In this document: one piece after another, positions 17,277 through 26,624 of the stretch | Layout: each line of letters begins with the position of its first letter | Position numbering within the stretch: the stretch's first letter is position 1 | DNA from: an uncultured Prevotella sp. | GTDB taxonomy: Bacteria; Bacteroidota; Bacteroidia; Bacteroidales; Bacteroidaceae | NCBI GenBank assembly: GCA_900554695.1 | Contig: USHV01000006.1 | Coordinates: 36,698 to 100,697 of the forward strand | Length of the DNA stretch: 64,000 nt | Reading direction: 5' to 3' | The notes under the pieces: generated by a model | What the model saw: only the letters and a program-made list of their open reading frames with translations | Told to the model about the DNA's origin: nothing | Databases searched by the model: none | Position numbers and translations under genes: made by a program

Positions 17277-20200
17277 ATGAGATTAGATAATTTTATAAAG
17301 CGCCCGGTGCTGTCAACCGTTATTTCTATTTTGATAGTAATTCTGGGTCTTATAGGTCTGGTTTCACTGCCGATTGAACAGTATCCGGACATCGCACCGC
17401 CAACGGTTCAGGTGCGCGCCTATTATACAGGTGCAAATGCCGAGACCGTGATGAACTCTGTGCTCGCACCGCTGGAGGAACAGATCAATGGTGTAGAAGG
17501 TATGACATACATGACTTCTGCGGCAACAAATGAAGGTTCTGCAAGTATTACGGTGTATTTCAAGCAGGGCATGAATGCCGATATGGCACAGGTCAATGTT
17601 CAGAACCGTGTGTCTCAGGCTTCTTCTTTGCTTCCGGCCGAAGTTACAAAGGCCGGTGTGACGGTTGAAAAGCGTCAGACTTCTACTGTGCTTCTTTTCG
17701 CTCTTGTAGGCGATAAGACCCGTTACGACGAGCAGTTCCTTTCCAATTATGCCGATATCAACATCGTTCCGGCCATCAAGCGTGTTAACGGTGTGGGTGG
17801 ATGTGAATCCATGGGTGCCAAGACTTACACCATGCGTCTGTGGCTCGACCCGATTAAGATGAAGAACTATAACCTCATGCCGAGTGACCTTTCAGGCATT
17901 CTGGCAGAGCAGAACATCGAAGCCGCTCCTGGTAAGTTCGGTGAATCTTCAGACAACCAGTACGAATATACTATCCGTTACAAAGGACGTCTGAAGACAG
18001 CTGAGGAATTCGGTAACATGATCATCACAAGCGACAAGAACGGCCAAACCATCCGTGTAAAGGATGTAGCACGTGTAGAGCTTGGTGGACTTTATTATTC
18101 GGTTATCTCAAGTGTTGACGGCGAGCCGGGTGTGATGCTTATGGTCACACAGACAGCAGGCTCAAACGCCACACAGATTGTGAAGGATGTAAAGAAAGAA
18201 ATAGAAAATCAGAAGAAGAACTTCCCTCCTGGACTTGATGTCAAGTACATGCAGGACGTAACAGAGTTCCTCTATGCTTCTATCAATGACCTCTTGCACA
18301 CACTTTTCGAGGCGTTCGTGCTTGTGTTCATCGTTGTTTACATCTTCTTGCAGGACTTCCGTTCGACACTTATTCCGTTGGTTGCTGTGCCTGTGTCACT
18401 TATCGGTACGTTCTTCTTCCTGTATGTATTTGGTTTCTCTTTGAACCTTCTTACACTCGCTGCGTTAGTGCTTGCCATCGCCATAGTCGTCGATGATGCC
18501 ATTGTGGTGGTCGAGGCCGTGCACGCGAAACTTGACCTTGGATATAAATCTGCGCGTCAGGCATCTATTGATGCGATGAATGAGATTTCCGGAGCCATTA
18601 TCTCCATTACTCTCGTTATGTCGGCAGTGTTCATTCCTGTGTCTTTCGTAGGAGGAACATCAGGAACATTCTATAAGGAGTTCGGTATTACAATGGCCAT
18701 TTCAATCGTCATTTCTGCACTGAACGCCCTTACACTTTCGCCTGCATTGTGTGCGATACTACTTAAGCCGAAGAACGAGGATGGCAGCCCACGTAAGATG
18801 TCTTTCATCGACAGATTCCATGTTTCATTCAACGCGGTTTACGGAAAGGTACAGGATAAATATAGAAATGGTGTACGTAAACTTGTTGAACGTCCGGTCA
18901 TCTCAATCATAGCTGTTGTGGTTGGTATTGTTGTCATGGCCATATTGGGTATGAATACAAAGAGTGGACTTGTGCCAAACGAGGATACCGGAACATTGTT
19001 CTGTACAGTGTCAACACCTCCGGGAACCAGTCTTGAGAAGACAAACGAGGTGATGAATAAAGTTGACTCTATGCTCGCAACCAATCCGGCAATCATGTCG
19101 CGTCTGCGTATCACTGGTTACAACTTCATCGCAGGTCAGGGATCTAACCAGGGAACATTCGTTATCAAGCTGAAACCGTTTGAGGAAAGACAGGCTGAGG
19201 AAGGTATTCTGAAATATATCGGAGTGCACAACGAAGGTTCTTCAATGGTACTTGCAATGATTTATAAACAGACTGCTGCCATAAAGGGTGCACAGATTCT
19301 GGCGTTCCAGCCACCTATGGTGCAAGGTTTCTCCGCAACCAACGACCTTACCTTCTCTATGCAGGACCGTACAGGTGGTGACGTGGATAAATTCTTTAAG
19401 GTGACACAGGACTTCCTCACAGAGCTCAATAAGCGTCCGGAGGTAAGCAATGCTATGACTTCATACAACTCAAAGTATCCTCAGTATCTTATCGATGTGG
19501 ATGTTGCCAAGTGTAAGCAGAGTGGCATTGATCCTAACACAGTGCTCACCACCATGCAGGGATATTACGGAGGTTTGTATTCTTCGAACTTCAACTCATA
19601 CGGAAAACTATACCGTGTGATGATTCAGGCAGAGCCTTCTGCACGTGCCGATCTGAAGAGTCTTAACAACATATATGTACGTACTTCAAGCGGTATGGCT
19701 CCTATCAATGAGTTTGTGAATATGAAGAAGGTTTATGGTCCGCAGGAGATTGACCGTTTCAACCTCTTCACTTCAATTAACGTTACAGCCGCTCCTGCTG
19801 ACGGTTATGCTTCAGGAGACGTTATACGTGCCATTTCTGAGGTTGCAAGCTCTTCACTGCCATCAGGTTATACATACGAATTCTCTGGTCTGACACGTTC
19901 GGAACAGGAGTCAAGCAATTCAACAATGCTTATCTTCGTTCTCTGTCTGACATTCGTATACTTGATTCTGAGTGCACAGTACGAAAGCTACCTGTTGCCT
20001 CTGTCTGTAATTCTCTCAATTCCGTTCGGACTTGCAGGTGCATTCCTCTTTACCAACATGTTCGGAAAGAATAACGATATTTACATGCAGATCGCTCTTA
20101 TCATGCTTATCGGACTTCTCGCCAAGAACGCCATTCTTATCGTACAGTTCGCTCTTGAACGCCGTCGAACGGGTATGGCTCTGTCGTGGTCGGCCGTGCT

Positions 20201-20507
20201 CGGAGCTACCGCACGTCTCCGTCCTATTCTTATGACATCTTTGGCGATGATTATCGGACTTATACCTTTGCTCATGCCGATGGGTGTAGGATACAACGGA
20301 AACATGACACTTGGTGCTGCAGCCATTGGCGGTATGCTCATTGGTATGCTTTGTCAGATTATGGTTGTTCCGGCACTGTTCTACATCTTCCAGTATCTGC
20401 AGGAGAAAGTGAAACCGCTTGAGTTTGAAGATGATGCAGTATCGTCGGTTGACACAGAGCTGTTACAGTACATGCATCCGGTAGAAAAGCAGAAAAACGA
20501 AAAGTAA
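17277..20507 (+). CDS. RND multidrug efflux transporter (AcrB/HAE1 family)
   Basis: The 1076-residue protein is full length for the family, with 12 expected membrane helices and two large periplasmic loops. It starts MRLDNFIKRPVLSTVISILI. The proton-relay aspartates are in helix 4 (AIVVDDAIVVVEAVHAK, near residue 407). Further motifs are QEVGIP-like LPIEQYPDIAPP near the N-terminus and NAILIVQFALERR near the C-terminus. It exports hydrophobic compounds using the proton gradient. It lies 51 bp after the adaptor and 2 bp before the channel gene. Confidence 0.96.
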   Translation: MRLDNFIKRPVLSTVISILIVILGLIGLVSLPIEQYPDIAPPTVQVRAYYTGANAETVMNSVLAPLEEQINGVEGMTYMTSAATNEGSASITVYFKQGMNADMAQVNVQNRVSQASSLLPAEVTKAGVTVEKRQTSTVLLFALVGDKTRYDEQFLSNYADINIVPAIKRVNGVGGCESMGAKTYTMRLWLDPIKMKNYNLMPSDLSGILAEQNIEAAPGKFGESSDNQYEYTIRYKGRLKTAEEFGNMIITSDKNGQTIRVKDVARVELGGLYYSVISSVDGEPGVMLMVTQTAGSNATQIVKDVKKEIENQKKNFPPGLDVKYMQDVTEFLYASINDLLHTLFEAFVLVFIVVYIFLQDFRSTLIPLVAVPVSLIGTFFFLYVFGFSLNLLTLAALVLAIAIVVDDAIVVVEAVHAKLDLGYKSARQASIDAMNEISGAIISITLVMSAVFIPVSFVGGTSGTFYKEFGITMAISIVISALNALTLSPALCAILLKPKNEDGSPRKMSFIDRFHVSFNAVYGKVQDKYRNGVRKLVERPVISIIAVVVGIVVMAILGMNTKSGLVPNEDTGTLFCTVSTPPGTSLEKTNEVMNKVDSMLATNPAIMSRLRITGYNFIAGQGSNQGTFVIKLKPFEERQAEEGILKYIGVHNEGSSMVLAMIYKQTAAIKGAQILAFQPPMVQGFSATNDLTFSMQDRTGGDVDKFFKVTQDFLTELNKRPEVSNAMTSYNSKYPQYLIDVDVAKCKQSGIDPNTVLTTMQGYYGGLYSSNFNSYGKLYRVMIQAEPSARADLKSLNNIYVRTSSGMAPINEFVNMKKVYGPQEIDRFNLFTSINVTAAPADGYASGDVIRAISEVASSSLPSGYTYEFSGLTRSEQESSNSTMLIFVLCLTFVYLILSAQYESYLLPLSVILSIPFGLAGAFLFTNMFGKNNDIYMQIALIMLIGLLAKNAILIVQFALERRRTGMALSWSAVLGATARLRPILMTSLAMIIGLIPLLMPMGVGYNGNMTLGAAAIGGMLIGMLCQIMVVPALFYIFQYLQEKVKPLEFEDDAVSSVDTELLQYMHPVEKQKNEK

Positions 20508-20509
20508 AA

Positions 20510-21898
20510 ATGAAAAAGATTAATATATTGACATTGATTTCTGCAGCTGCTCTCATGAGCAGTTGCGGAATCTACAACAAGTATGAGCGTCCGGAAGTGA
20601 ATACGACGGGGCTGGTGCGCGACGTCGCTTCGCCCACCGATACACTCGCTGTATCTGATACGACAAGCTTCGGCAATCTGCCATGGCGTAGCGTATTCAC
20701 CGACCCTCAGTTGCAGACACTTATAGAACAAGGCCTTGAACACAACACGGACCTGCTCAATGCGGCTCTTAACGTGAAGATGGTTGAGGCACAGCTCACA
20801 GCTGCCAAACTTGCGTTTGTGCCTTCATTCACATTCTCACCGCAGGGAACTATCTCTTCATGGGATGGCAACAAGAGCACGAAGACATATTCGCTGCCGG
20901 TTCAGGCAAGCTGGAGTCTTGACCTCTTCGGCAATCTTCTGAATCAGAAACGCAGTGCGCAGATGGCTCTTCTCGCAACCAAAGACTATCAGCTCGTTGT
21001 GAAGACCAATCTCATCAGCAACATTGCAAACATGTTTTACACTCTTCTCATGCTCGACGAGCAGCTCATCATTGTCAACGACATGGCTGAACTGACAAAA
21101 GAGACATGGGATATGATGAAGATACAGAAAGATCTTGGTACGGTGAGAGAGACTGGCGTACAGAGTGCCGAGAGCAACTACTACTCAGTGCTTGCACAAG
21201 CAGAGGATCTGAAACGTCAGATACGTGAGACCGAGAACTCGCTCTCGCTTCTGCTCGGACAGCCGGCACAGACCATCGCACGCGGCAAACTCGCCGACCA
21301 GTCGCTGCCGACAAAGTTCAGCACAGGCATTGCCCTGCAGATGTTGTCAAACCGTCCTGATGTTCACTATGCAGAAATGACTCTCGCACAGTGCTTCTAC
21401 GATGTGCAGACAGCACGCTCACGCTTCTATCCGAGCATCACAATCAGTGGCTCAGGCGCATTCACAAACAGTGCCGGAGGCGGTATCGTGAATCCAGGCA
21501 AATGGCTGCTCAGCGCAGTAGGAAGCCTCGTTCAGCCTATATTCATGAACGGACAGCTCGTCGCAGGACTGAAGGTTGCAAAGGCTGAAGAGGAGCAGGC
21601 CTACAACACATGGCAGAACGCCATACTCTCTGCAGGCAGCGAAGTGAGCAACGCGCTCGTACTCTACAACTCGTCCGACGCGAAGAGCAAGCTCGAAGCA
21701 AAACAGGTTGAGAGCCTCGAGAAGAACGTGAAATATACACAGGAACTGTTCCATCAGGCGAAGGGAACCACCTATCTTGAGATAATCACTGCCCAGCAGT
21801 CGCTGCTAAATGCACAGCTCGCCAAGGTGCAGGACGATTTCTACAAGATGCAGGCCGTCGTAAACCTCTATTACGCGTTAGGTGGCGGTCGTGACTAA
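20510..21898 (+). CDS. RND outer-membrane channel lipoprotein (OprM/NodT type)
   Basis: The 462-residue protein has a lipoprotein signal (LMSSC, Cys19) and two OEP/TolC repeats (ALNVKMVEAQLTAAKLAFVPSF; MTLAQCFYDVQTARSRFYPSI), with LFGNLLNQKRSAQ before the first helical hairpin. It forms the trimeric exit duct of the efflux pump. Its start is 2 bp after the pump stop, indicating translational coupling. Confidence 0.94.
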   Translation: MKKINILTLISAAALMSSCGIYNKYERPEVNTTGLVRDVASPTDTLAVSDTTSFGNLPWRSVFTDPQLQTLIEQGLEHNTDLLNAALNVKMVEAQLTAAKLAFVPSFTFSPQGTISSWDGNKSTKTYSLPVQASWSLDLFGNLLNQKRSAQMALLATKDYQLVVKTNLISNIANMFYTLLMLDEQLIIVNDMAELTKETWDMMKIQKDLGTVRETGVQSAESNYYSVLAQAEDLKRQIRETENSLSLLLGQPAQTIARGKLADQSLPTKFSTGIALQMLSNRPDVHYAEMTLAQCFYDVQTARSRFYPSITISGSGAFTNSAGGGIVNPGKWLLSAVGSLVQPIFMNGQLVAGLKVAKAEEEQAYNTWQNAILSAGSEVSNALVLYNSSDAKSKLEAKQVESLEKNVKYTQELFHQAKGTTYLEIITAQQSLLNAQLAKVQDDFYKMQAVVNLYYALGGGRD

Positions 21899-22036
21899 AG
21901 GCGTGTGAGGCAGATGTGAGCCTCAGATGGGCTTATCTTTCCAAGAGTGCATAATGCAACAGGAGACAGCGGAACAAGCGAGACTCACCTGCCTGAACGT
22001 TCACATATTTTATATGAAAACAAAAACAAACAGAAT

Positions 22037-22810
22037 ATGATTAGTCCAAAAGCAGAAATTGATCCGAAGGCGAAAATCGGAAAGAACGTCACGATTTATC
22101 CTTTCGTCTATATTGAAGGCGATGTGGAGATAGGTGACGACTGCGTCATTTTCCCTTACGTCAGTATAATGAACGGCACGCGCCTCGGTCGTGCCAACAA
22201 GGTGTTCCAGAACACAGTGCTCGGAGCCGAGCCTCAAGACTTCAACTATTGCGGCGACAACTCGCAGCTTGTCATCGGCGACGAGAATATAATACGTGAG
22301 AATGTGGTTATCAACCGTGCGACCTATTGCGACGGAAAAACCGTTATCGGCAACAAAAACTTCCTTATGGAAGGTGTCCACGTGTCACACGACACAAAAA
22401 TAGGCAACGGCTGTGTGTTCGGTTACGGTACTAAGATTGCCGGTGACTGCGACATACAGGATAACGTGATATTCTCTTCAAGTGTCATCGCTAACCCGGG
22501 AACACGTGTAGGACGCTCGGCAATGGTGCAGAGCGGATGCCGTTTCAGTAGGGATGTACCGCCCTATATCATAGCAAGCGGTAACCCTGTAAACTATGGC
22601 GGTGTTAACTACACAGTGCTCACCAACTATGGTGTAAGTGAGAAGATCCAGGCTCACATAGCAAACGCTTATCGTCTGATTTTCCATGGACAGACATCTG
22701 TGTTCGATGCAGTGATGCAGGTTAAGGAACAGGTGCCTGATGGTGAAGAGATACGCAACATTGTGGAATTCATTGATGGTACGAAGCTCGGCATCATAGG
22801 AAAGTTCTAA
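22037..22810 (+). CDS. lpxA: LpxA-type acyl-[ACP]-UDP-N-acetylglucosamine O-acyltransferase
   Basis: Starting at the ATG at 22037 (the longer frame from 21947 has no similarity) the protein is 257 residues. It is a left-handed beta-helix of hexapeptide repeats (IGKNVTIYPFVYIEGDVEIG...). The catalytic-type histidines are in MEGVHVSHDTKIG (His115, His118), and the C-terminal helical tail is LpxA-like. LpxA adds the first acyl chain of lipid A. No lpxC, lpxD or fabZ is nearby; the gene trails the efflux operon by 138 bp, so it may be a second LpxA paralogue rather than the main enzyme. A terminator follows. Confidence 0.82.
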   Translation: MISPKAEIDPKAKIGKNVTIYPFVYIEGDVEIGDDCVIFPYVSIMNGTRLGRANKVFQNTVLGAEPQDFNYCGDNSQLVIGDENIIRENVVINRATYCDGKTVIGNKNFLMEGVHVSHDTKIGNGCVFGYGTKIAGDCDIQDNVIFSSSVIANPGTRVGRSAMVQSGCRFSRDVPPYIIASGNPVNYGGVNYTVLTNYGVSEKIQAHIANAYRLIFHGQTSVFDAVMQVKEQVPDGEEIRNIVEFIDGTKLGIIGKF

Positions 22811-22839
22811 GCGACATATTTGAATATGAGACATACGGA

Positions 22840-22870
22840 CGCAACGGCAATTGCTGTTGCGCCTTTTTAT
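22840..22870 (+). terminator. Terminator after the lpxA-type gene
   Basis: CGCAACGGC (22840-22848) and GCTGTTGCG (22853-22861) pair around AATT, followed by CCTTTTTATTTT. Confidence 0.83.
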
Positions 22871-23228
22871 TTTGTATGGCATATGATATGATTATTTGTA
22901 TTTATTGCATTGTATAATGTACGTAGTTTTGTATTGGATGCGCTTGCCATATGATGTATTCTTTAAAAGTCCATACATGTTCATATTTGCATATTTATAC
23001 ATTCCTGACGGTAAAAAGATTTTACAAAATAAATTCTCAAAATAGAAATTGCGGGATAGGGTAGTCGATGCGAAACGGGCATTATTGCGAGATGGTGTGG
23101 CAGTTGATTTTAGAATGGATTGCTGCGAATTGTATATTATGTCGTATAGATATATATTGTTCGCACTCGTAGATTGGTTTTTTGTGATGTATTTTGTCTG
23201 TAATTTTTATGTGAAATAGCGCATTCTA

Positions 23229-23425
23229 TGTTGCGATATAGGCTTAATCGTGTTGCGATATAGGCTTAATCGTGTTGCGATATGGGCTTAATCGTAGTGC
23301 GATATGGGCTTAATCATGGTGCGATATAGGCTTAATCGTGTTGCGATATAGGCTTAATCGTGTTGCGATATGGGCTTAATCATGGTGCGATGTGGGCTTA
23401 ATTGTGATGCGATATGAGTTTATTG
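23229..23425. repeat. Array of nine direct 22-bp units (locus at 23.2 kb)
   Basis: Nine head-to-tail units start at 23229, 23251, 23273, 23295, 23317, 23339, 23361, 23383 and 23405 (the last is 21 bp). Several units are identical; differences are mainly A/G in ATATAGG versus ATATGGG, and G/T after the first TG. The core is GCGATATRGGCTTAATCG. A degenerate tenth unit precedes them in register at 23211 (GTGAAATAGC). The rest of the gap 22871-23583 shows nothing else apart from a lone similar unit near 23070. Confidence 0.93.
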
Positions 23426-23583
23426 TGGGGCATTTTAGGCTGTATAGATTGTGATAAAGGCTTTTTTCTATATGTTTACTTGGGGTAAACTGTATTTTGA
23501 TTGAGTGATGGACATCTGTTGCTTGACGCCCGATCGATTCGTCGCTGAGACTCGAGTATTCCGCGCCAACTATTTTGTTGCAC

Positions 23584-23621
23584 AGAAAAAAAGCATTCTC
23601 GTTGGGTTGACGGGAATGCTT
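23584..23621 (-). terminator. Terminator of the radical SAM gene
   Basis: On the minus strand AAGCATTCCCG (23621-23611) pairs with CGAGAATGCTT (23601-23591), followed by TTTTTTT. It lies 85 bp beyond the stop codon. Confidence 0.78.
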
Positions 23622-23705
23622 ATGCAGTTCATATACGCTATTGTTGTATATTTATACACTTTTGTTTGTTGCCTCATTATGGCTCGAGTAAGCCCGTATG
23701 TCGGC

Positions 23706-24488
23706 CTAATAAGACGCCGTGCACTCTATGCCGAGCTTTTCCACTCGCCGGCGTATGGCTTCCATTTTCTCCTTGCCGGCCTTCTGCAGCCCGTGTTCAG
23801 GAGTCTCACGGTCGATGGTGTATATCATCACCTCCATCGGTTCAATTTCTTTCACGGCCTTGAGCCACGGTTCCACATACTTGTCGCCTGTGTTGTCCAC
23901 GTTGTTTCCGTTGTCGTCGGTGCCTTTCATGAACATTGTCTGTATGATTACGTGACCGTTGAAGAGTTTCATCCCTTCTATTATTTTCCTCACGTCGTAG
24001 TTCTTGCTTGTCGGGCGATCGGTCATGGCGATGTATTCCGGATCTACGGTGTCGAGCTTCAGAATGTTGTTGTCCACCTTCATCAGCGCGCGTCTCACCT
24101 GTTCGCGGTGTATGAAAGTGGAGTTGCTCAGCACTGATATTCTCGCTTTCGGAAAGTAGCTGTTTCTCAGACGCACCGTGTCCTCTATTATCTCCTCAAA
24201 CTGCGGATGCCCTGTCGGTTCACCGTTGCCTGCGAATGTTAGTACGTCGGGGCTTTCGCCTTCCTCTTTCATCTGTATGAGTCGTTTCTCAAGTGCTTCT
24301 GCCACCTCCTCGCGTGTGGGGCGTCGCATGGCAGGTATGTGGTCGGCGTTGAATCCACATTCACAATATATGCAGTCGAATGTGCACACCTTTCCGTCTG
24401 CCGGCTGAAGGTTTATGCCCAGCGAAACGCCGAGTCTGCGGCTGTGTACTGGCCCGAATATGGGCGATGGATAGATTATTGTTGCCAT
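23706..24488 (-). CDS. Radical SAM protein
   Basis: From the ATG at 24488 the protein is 260 residues. The upstream in-frame ATG at 24515 is unlikely because a -7 box (TAACTTTG, minus strand, 24520-24513) overlaps it. The cluster motif is CTFDCIYC (CX3CX2C), preceded by FGPVHSRRLGVSLGINL and followed by FAGNGEPTGHPQF. This is the architecture of the small radical SAM group related to wyosine-type and activase-like enzymes. The substrate cannot be told from sequence, and there are no functionally linked neighbours. Confidence 0.85.
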   Translation of the reverse strand: MATIIYPSPIFGPVHSRRLGVSLGINLQPADGKVCTFDCIYCECGFNADHIPAMRRPTREEVAEALEKRLIQMKEEGESPDVLTFAGNGEPTGHPQFEEIIEDTVRLRNSYFPKARISVLSNSTFIHREQVRRALMKVDNNILKLDTVDPEYIAMTDRPTSKNYDVRKIIEGMKLFNGHVIIQTMFMKGTDDNGNNVDNTGDKYVEPWLKAVKEIEPMEVMIYTIDRETPEHGLQKAGKEKMEAIRRRVEKLGIECTASY

Positions 24489-24562
24489 AATTCCATTTTT
24501 ATATTGGTGGGGCAAAGTTAAATAAAATATCGTTAGTATCTTTGTTAATAGTAGTTAAACCG

Positions 24563-24593
24563 TTGCAGGAGAACAGTTTTTTTTGTTACTTTG
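24563..24593 (+). promoter_or_regulatory. Promoter of the ftsX-folK run
   Basis: TTG at 24563-24565, a 20-bp spacer and TTACTTTG at 24586-24593 lie 35 bp before the ftsX start at 24628. The position rules out the longer ftsX frame that begins at 24583. Confidence 0.65.
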
Positions 24594-24627
24594 CAGCGAA
24601 TTTTGGAGTATTATACGCTATCCTGAA

Positions 24628-25506
24628 ATGAGAAAGAAACAGAAAAAGTCCGGCGACCGTCACGGGTTGCAGGCTGTCACTCTTTGCATAAGCACAGCCC
24701 TTGTGCTTATTTTGTTGGGTCTGGTAGTATTTTCGGTCCTTACCGCCCGTAATCTTTCGTCATACGTGAAGCAAAACATTGTCGTTACGATGATGCTTCA
24801 GGACGACATGTCCTCGAGCGAGGCCCAGAAGTTCTGCGCCCGTCTCGGCAAACGGCCCTACATCAACAAGCTGGAGTACATCAGCAAGGAGCAGGCACTG
24901 AAGGAGGGAATCAAGGCTTTAGGTACCGATCCGCGCGAGTTCACCGACACCAATCCGTTTCTTTCGTCTATCGAGATAACCCTCAAGGCCGATTATGCCA
25001 ACAACGATTCGCTCCTGCACATATCGCGTGAGCTTCAGAGTTATCCCAAGGTGAGCGAGGTGAAATATCAGCGCGACCTGATAGAGAAGGTCAATGCCAA
25101 CATCGCCAAGATAAGCATCGTGCTGCTTGTGCTGGCAGTGCTGCTCACGGTGGTGTCGTTCTCGCTTATCAACAACACAGTGAAGCTGGGCATCTACGCG
25201 CGCCGTTTCTCCATACACACCATGAAGCTGGTGGGCGCGTCGTGGGGATTCATCCGTCGGCCGTTCCTTCGCCAGGCGGTGGTCATTGGTCTCATCGCCT
25301 CGCTTCTGGCCTGCATCGCTCTCGGTGCCGGCGTCTATGCCCTTTATTATTACGAGCCAGAGATAATGACTCTGCTCACATGGGAGATGCTTGCCATCAC
25401 AGCCGCAGCCGTATTCCTTTGCGGCATCATCCTCACATCGTTGTGTGCGATACTCTCGGTCAATAAGTTCCTGAAGATGAGGGCAGGAGATCTTTATAAG
25501 ATTTAA
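24628..25506 (+). CDS. ftsX: Cell division protein FtsX
   Basis: The 292-residue protein starts MRKKQKKSG. It has one membrane helix near the N-terminus (LCISTALVLILLGLVVFSVL), an extracytoplasmic domain (to about residue 165) and three C-terminal helices with MKLVGASWGFIRRPF between them, the FtsX permease layout. With FtsE it forms an ABC complex that activates peptidoglycan hydrolases at the septum. ftsE is not adjacent. The DUF3098 gene follows 27 bp downstream. Confidence 0.93.
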   Translation: MRKKQKKSGDRHGLQAVTLCISTALVLILLGLVVFSVLTARNLSSYVKQNIVVTMMLQDDMSSSEAQKFCARLGKRPYINKLEYISKEQALKEGIKALGTDPREFTDTNPFLSSIEITLKADYANNDSLLHISRELQSYPKVSEVKYQRDLIEKVNANIAKISIVLLVLAVLLTVVSFSLINNTVKLGIYARRFSIHTMKLVGASWGFIRRPFLRQAVVIGLIASLLACIALGAGVYALYYYEPEIMTLLTWEMLAITAAAVFLCGIILTSLCAILSVNKFLKMRAGDLYKI

Positions 25507-25533
25507 TGAAATCAAAATCATACATTATATAAT

Positions 25534-25779
25534 ATGGACAAGAGAAATTTTGCGTTCGACAAGACCAATTTCATCATATTGGCAGTCGGAATGGTAGTCG
25601 TCATTCTCGGATTCATTCTCATGAGCGGTTCAGGCTCCGACGAGCATGTCTTCTCTGAGGATATTTTCAGCGTGCGCCGCATCAAGGTTGCCCCCGTTGT
25701 ATGTTTCTTAGGATTTGTTTCAATCATCTACGGCATCATCCGCAAGCCTAAAGACAATAATGCTGACCTGCCCGAATGA
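25534..25779 (+). CDS. DUF3098 small membrane protein
   Basis: This 81-residue protein has two membrane helices (FIILAVGMVVVILGFILMSG; VAPVVCFLGFVSIIYGII) joined by a polar segment. The FAFDKTNFIIL start and the position between ftsX and uppP are typical of DUF3098 in Bacteroidetes. The function is unknown; the conserved neighbours suggest an envelope or division role. It overlaps uppP by 4 bp. Confidence 0.86.
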   Translation: MDKRNFAFDKTNFIILAVGMVVVILGFILMSGSGSDEHVFSEDIFSVRRIKVAPVVCFLGFVSIIYGIIRKPKDNNADLPE

Positions 25780-26615
25780 ATACATTAGAGACAATAATAA
25801 TCGCGATAGTAGAGGGACTGACGGAGTTTCTGCCCGTGTCGTCCACCGGTCACATGATAATAGCCCAGAGCCTGCTCGGCGTGGAAAGCACGCCGTTTGT
25901 CAAGGCTTTCACGGTCATCATACAGTTCGGCGCCATCCTCTCGGTGATATGCCTGTACTGGAAAAAGTTTTTTTATCCAACGGCAGAGCGCGCCGGCGTC
26001 TCCTATTGGAAGGCAATGTACGACTTCTATGCCCGTCTGGTGGTGGGTGTTCTGCCTGCCGTGGTACTCGGACTGGCATTCAATGATTTCATAGAGTCGA
26101 ATCTCGGTAACGTCACTCTCGTGGCTGTCATGCTCATCGTGGGAGGAGTGTTCATGCTCTTCTGCGACCGCATATTCAACAAAGGCAGCAAGGACACCAA
26201 GCTGACTTACAAGCGTGCCTTCACTGTCGGACTCATACAGTGCATCTCCATGATACCGGGTGTGTCGCGCTCTATGGCTACCATCGTTGGCGGAATGTCT
26301 CAGAGGCTCACCCGCAAGGCGGCAGCTGAGTTCTCGTTCTTCCTCGCCGTGCCTACAATGTTCGGCGCTACGTGCCTTGAGACATACAAGCTGATAAGCC
26401 ATGGCGGCGGTTCGCTTCTCACTCAGGGCAACAATCTCGAGACTCTTCTGCTCGGTTCGGTTGTGGCATTCATCGTTGCCATTCTCGCCATAAAGTTCTT
26501 TATCAGCTATGTGACGAAGTATGGCTTTGCCGCATTCGGATGGTATCGCATCATTGTCGGCATCATAATCATTGCCTGTGCATTGTGCGGCATAGAGTTG
26601 AAAATGGTTGATTAA
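25776..26615 (+). CDS. uppP: Undecaprenyl-diphosphatase
   Basis: The 279-residue integral membrane protein has the BacA/UppP motifs EGLTEFLPVSSTGHMI (residues 13-28) and PGVSRSMATIVGG (about 167-179). It dephosphorylates undecaprenyl pyrophosphate to recycle the lipid carrier of cell-wall synthesis, and confers bacitracin resistance when abundant. It overlaps the DUF3098 gene by 4 bp and is followed by truB after 9 bp. Confidence 0.96.
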   Translation: MNTLETIIIAIVEGLTEFLPVSSTGHMIIAQSLLGVESTPFVKAFTVIIQFGAILSVICLYWKKFFYPTAERAGVSYWKAMYDFYARLVVGVLPAVVLGLAFNDFIESNLGNVTLVAVMLIVGGVFMLFCDRIFNKGSKDTKLTYKRAFTVGLIQCISMIPGVSRSMATIVGGMSQRLTRKAAAEFSFFLAVPTMFGATCLETYKLISHGGGSLLTQGNNLETLLLGSVVAFIVAILAIKFFISYVTKYGFAAFGWYRIIVGIIIIACALCGIELKMVD

Positions 26616-26624
26616 TTTGCCGTC

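Noticed and set aside
23229..23425. CRISPR array
   Set aside because: The 22-bp units abut without unique spacers, and there are no cas genes in the window.
23505..24137. Plus-strand ORF opposite the radical SAM gene
   Set aside because: The minus-strand gene has the full CX3CX2C motif and promoter; this one has neither family similarity nor a promoter.
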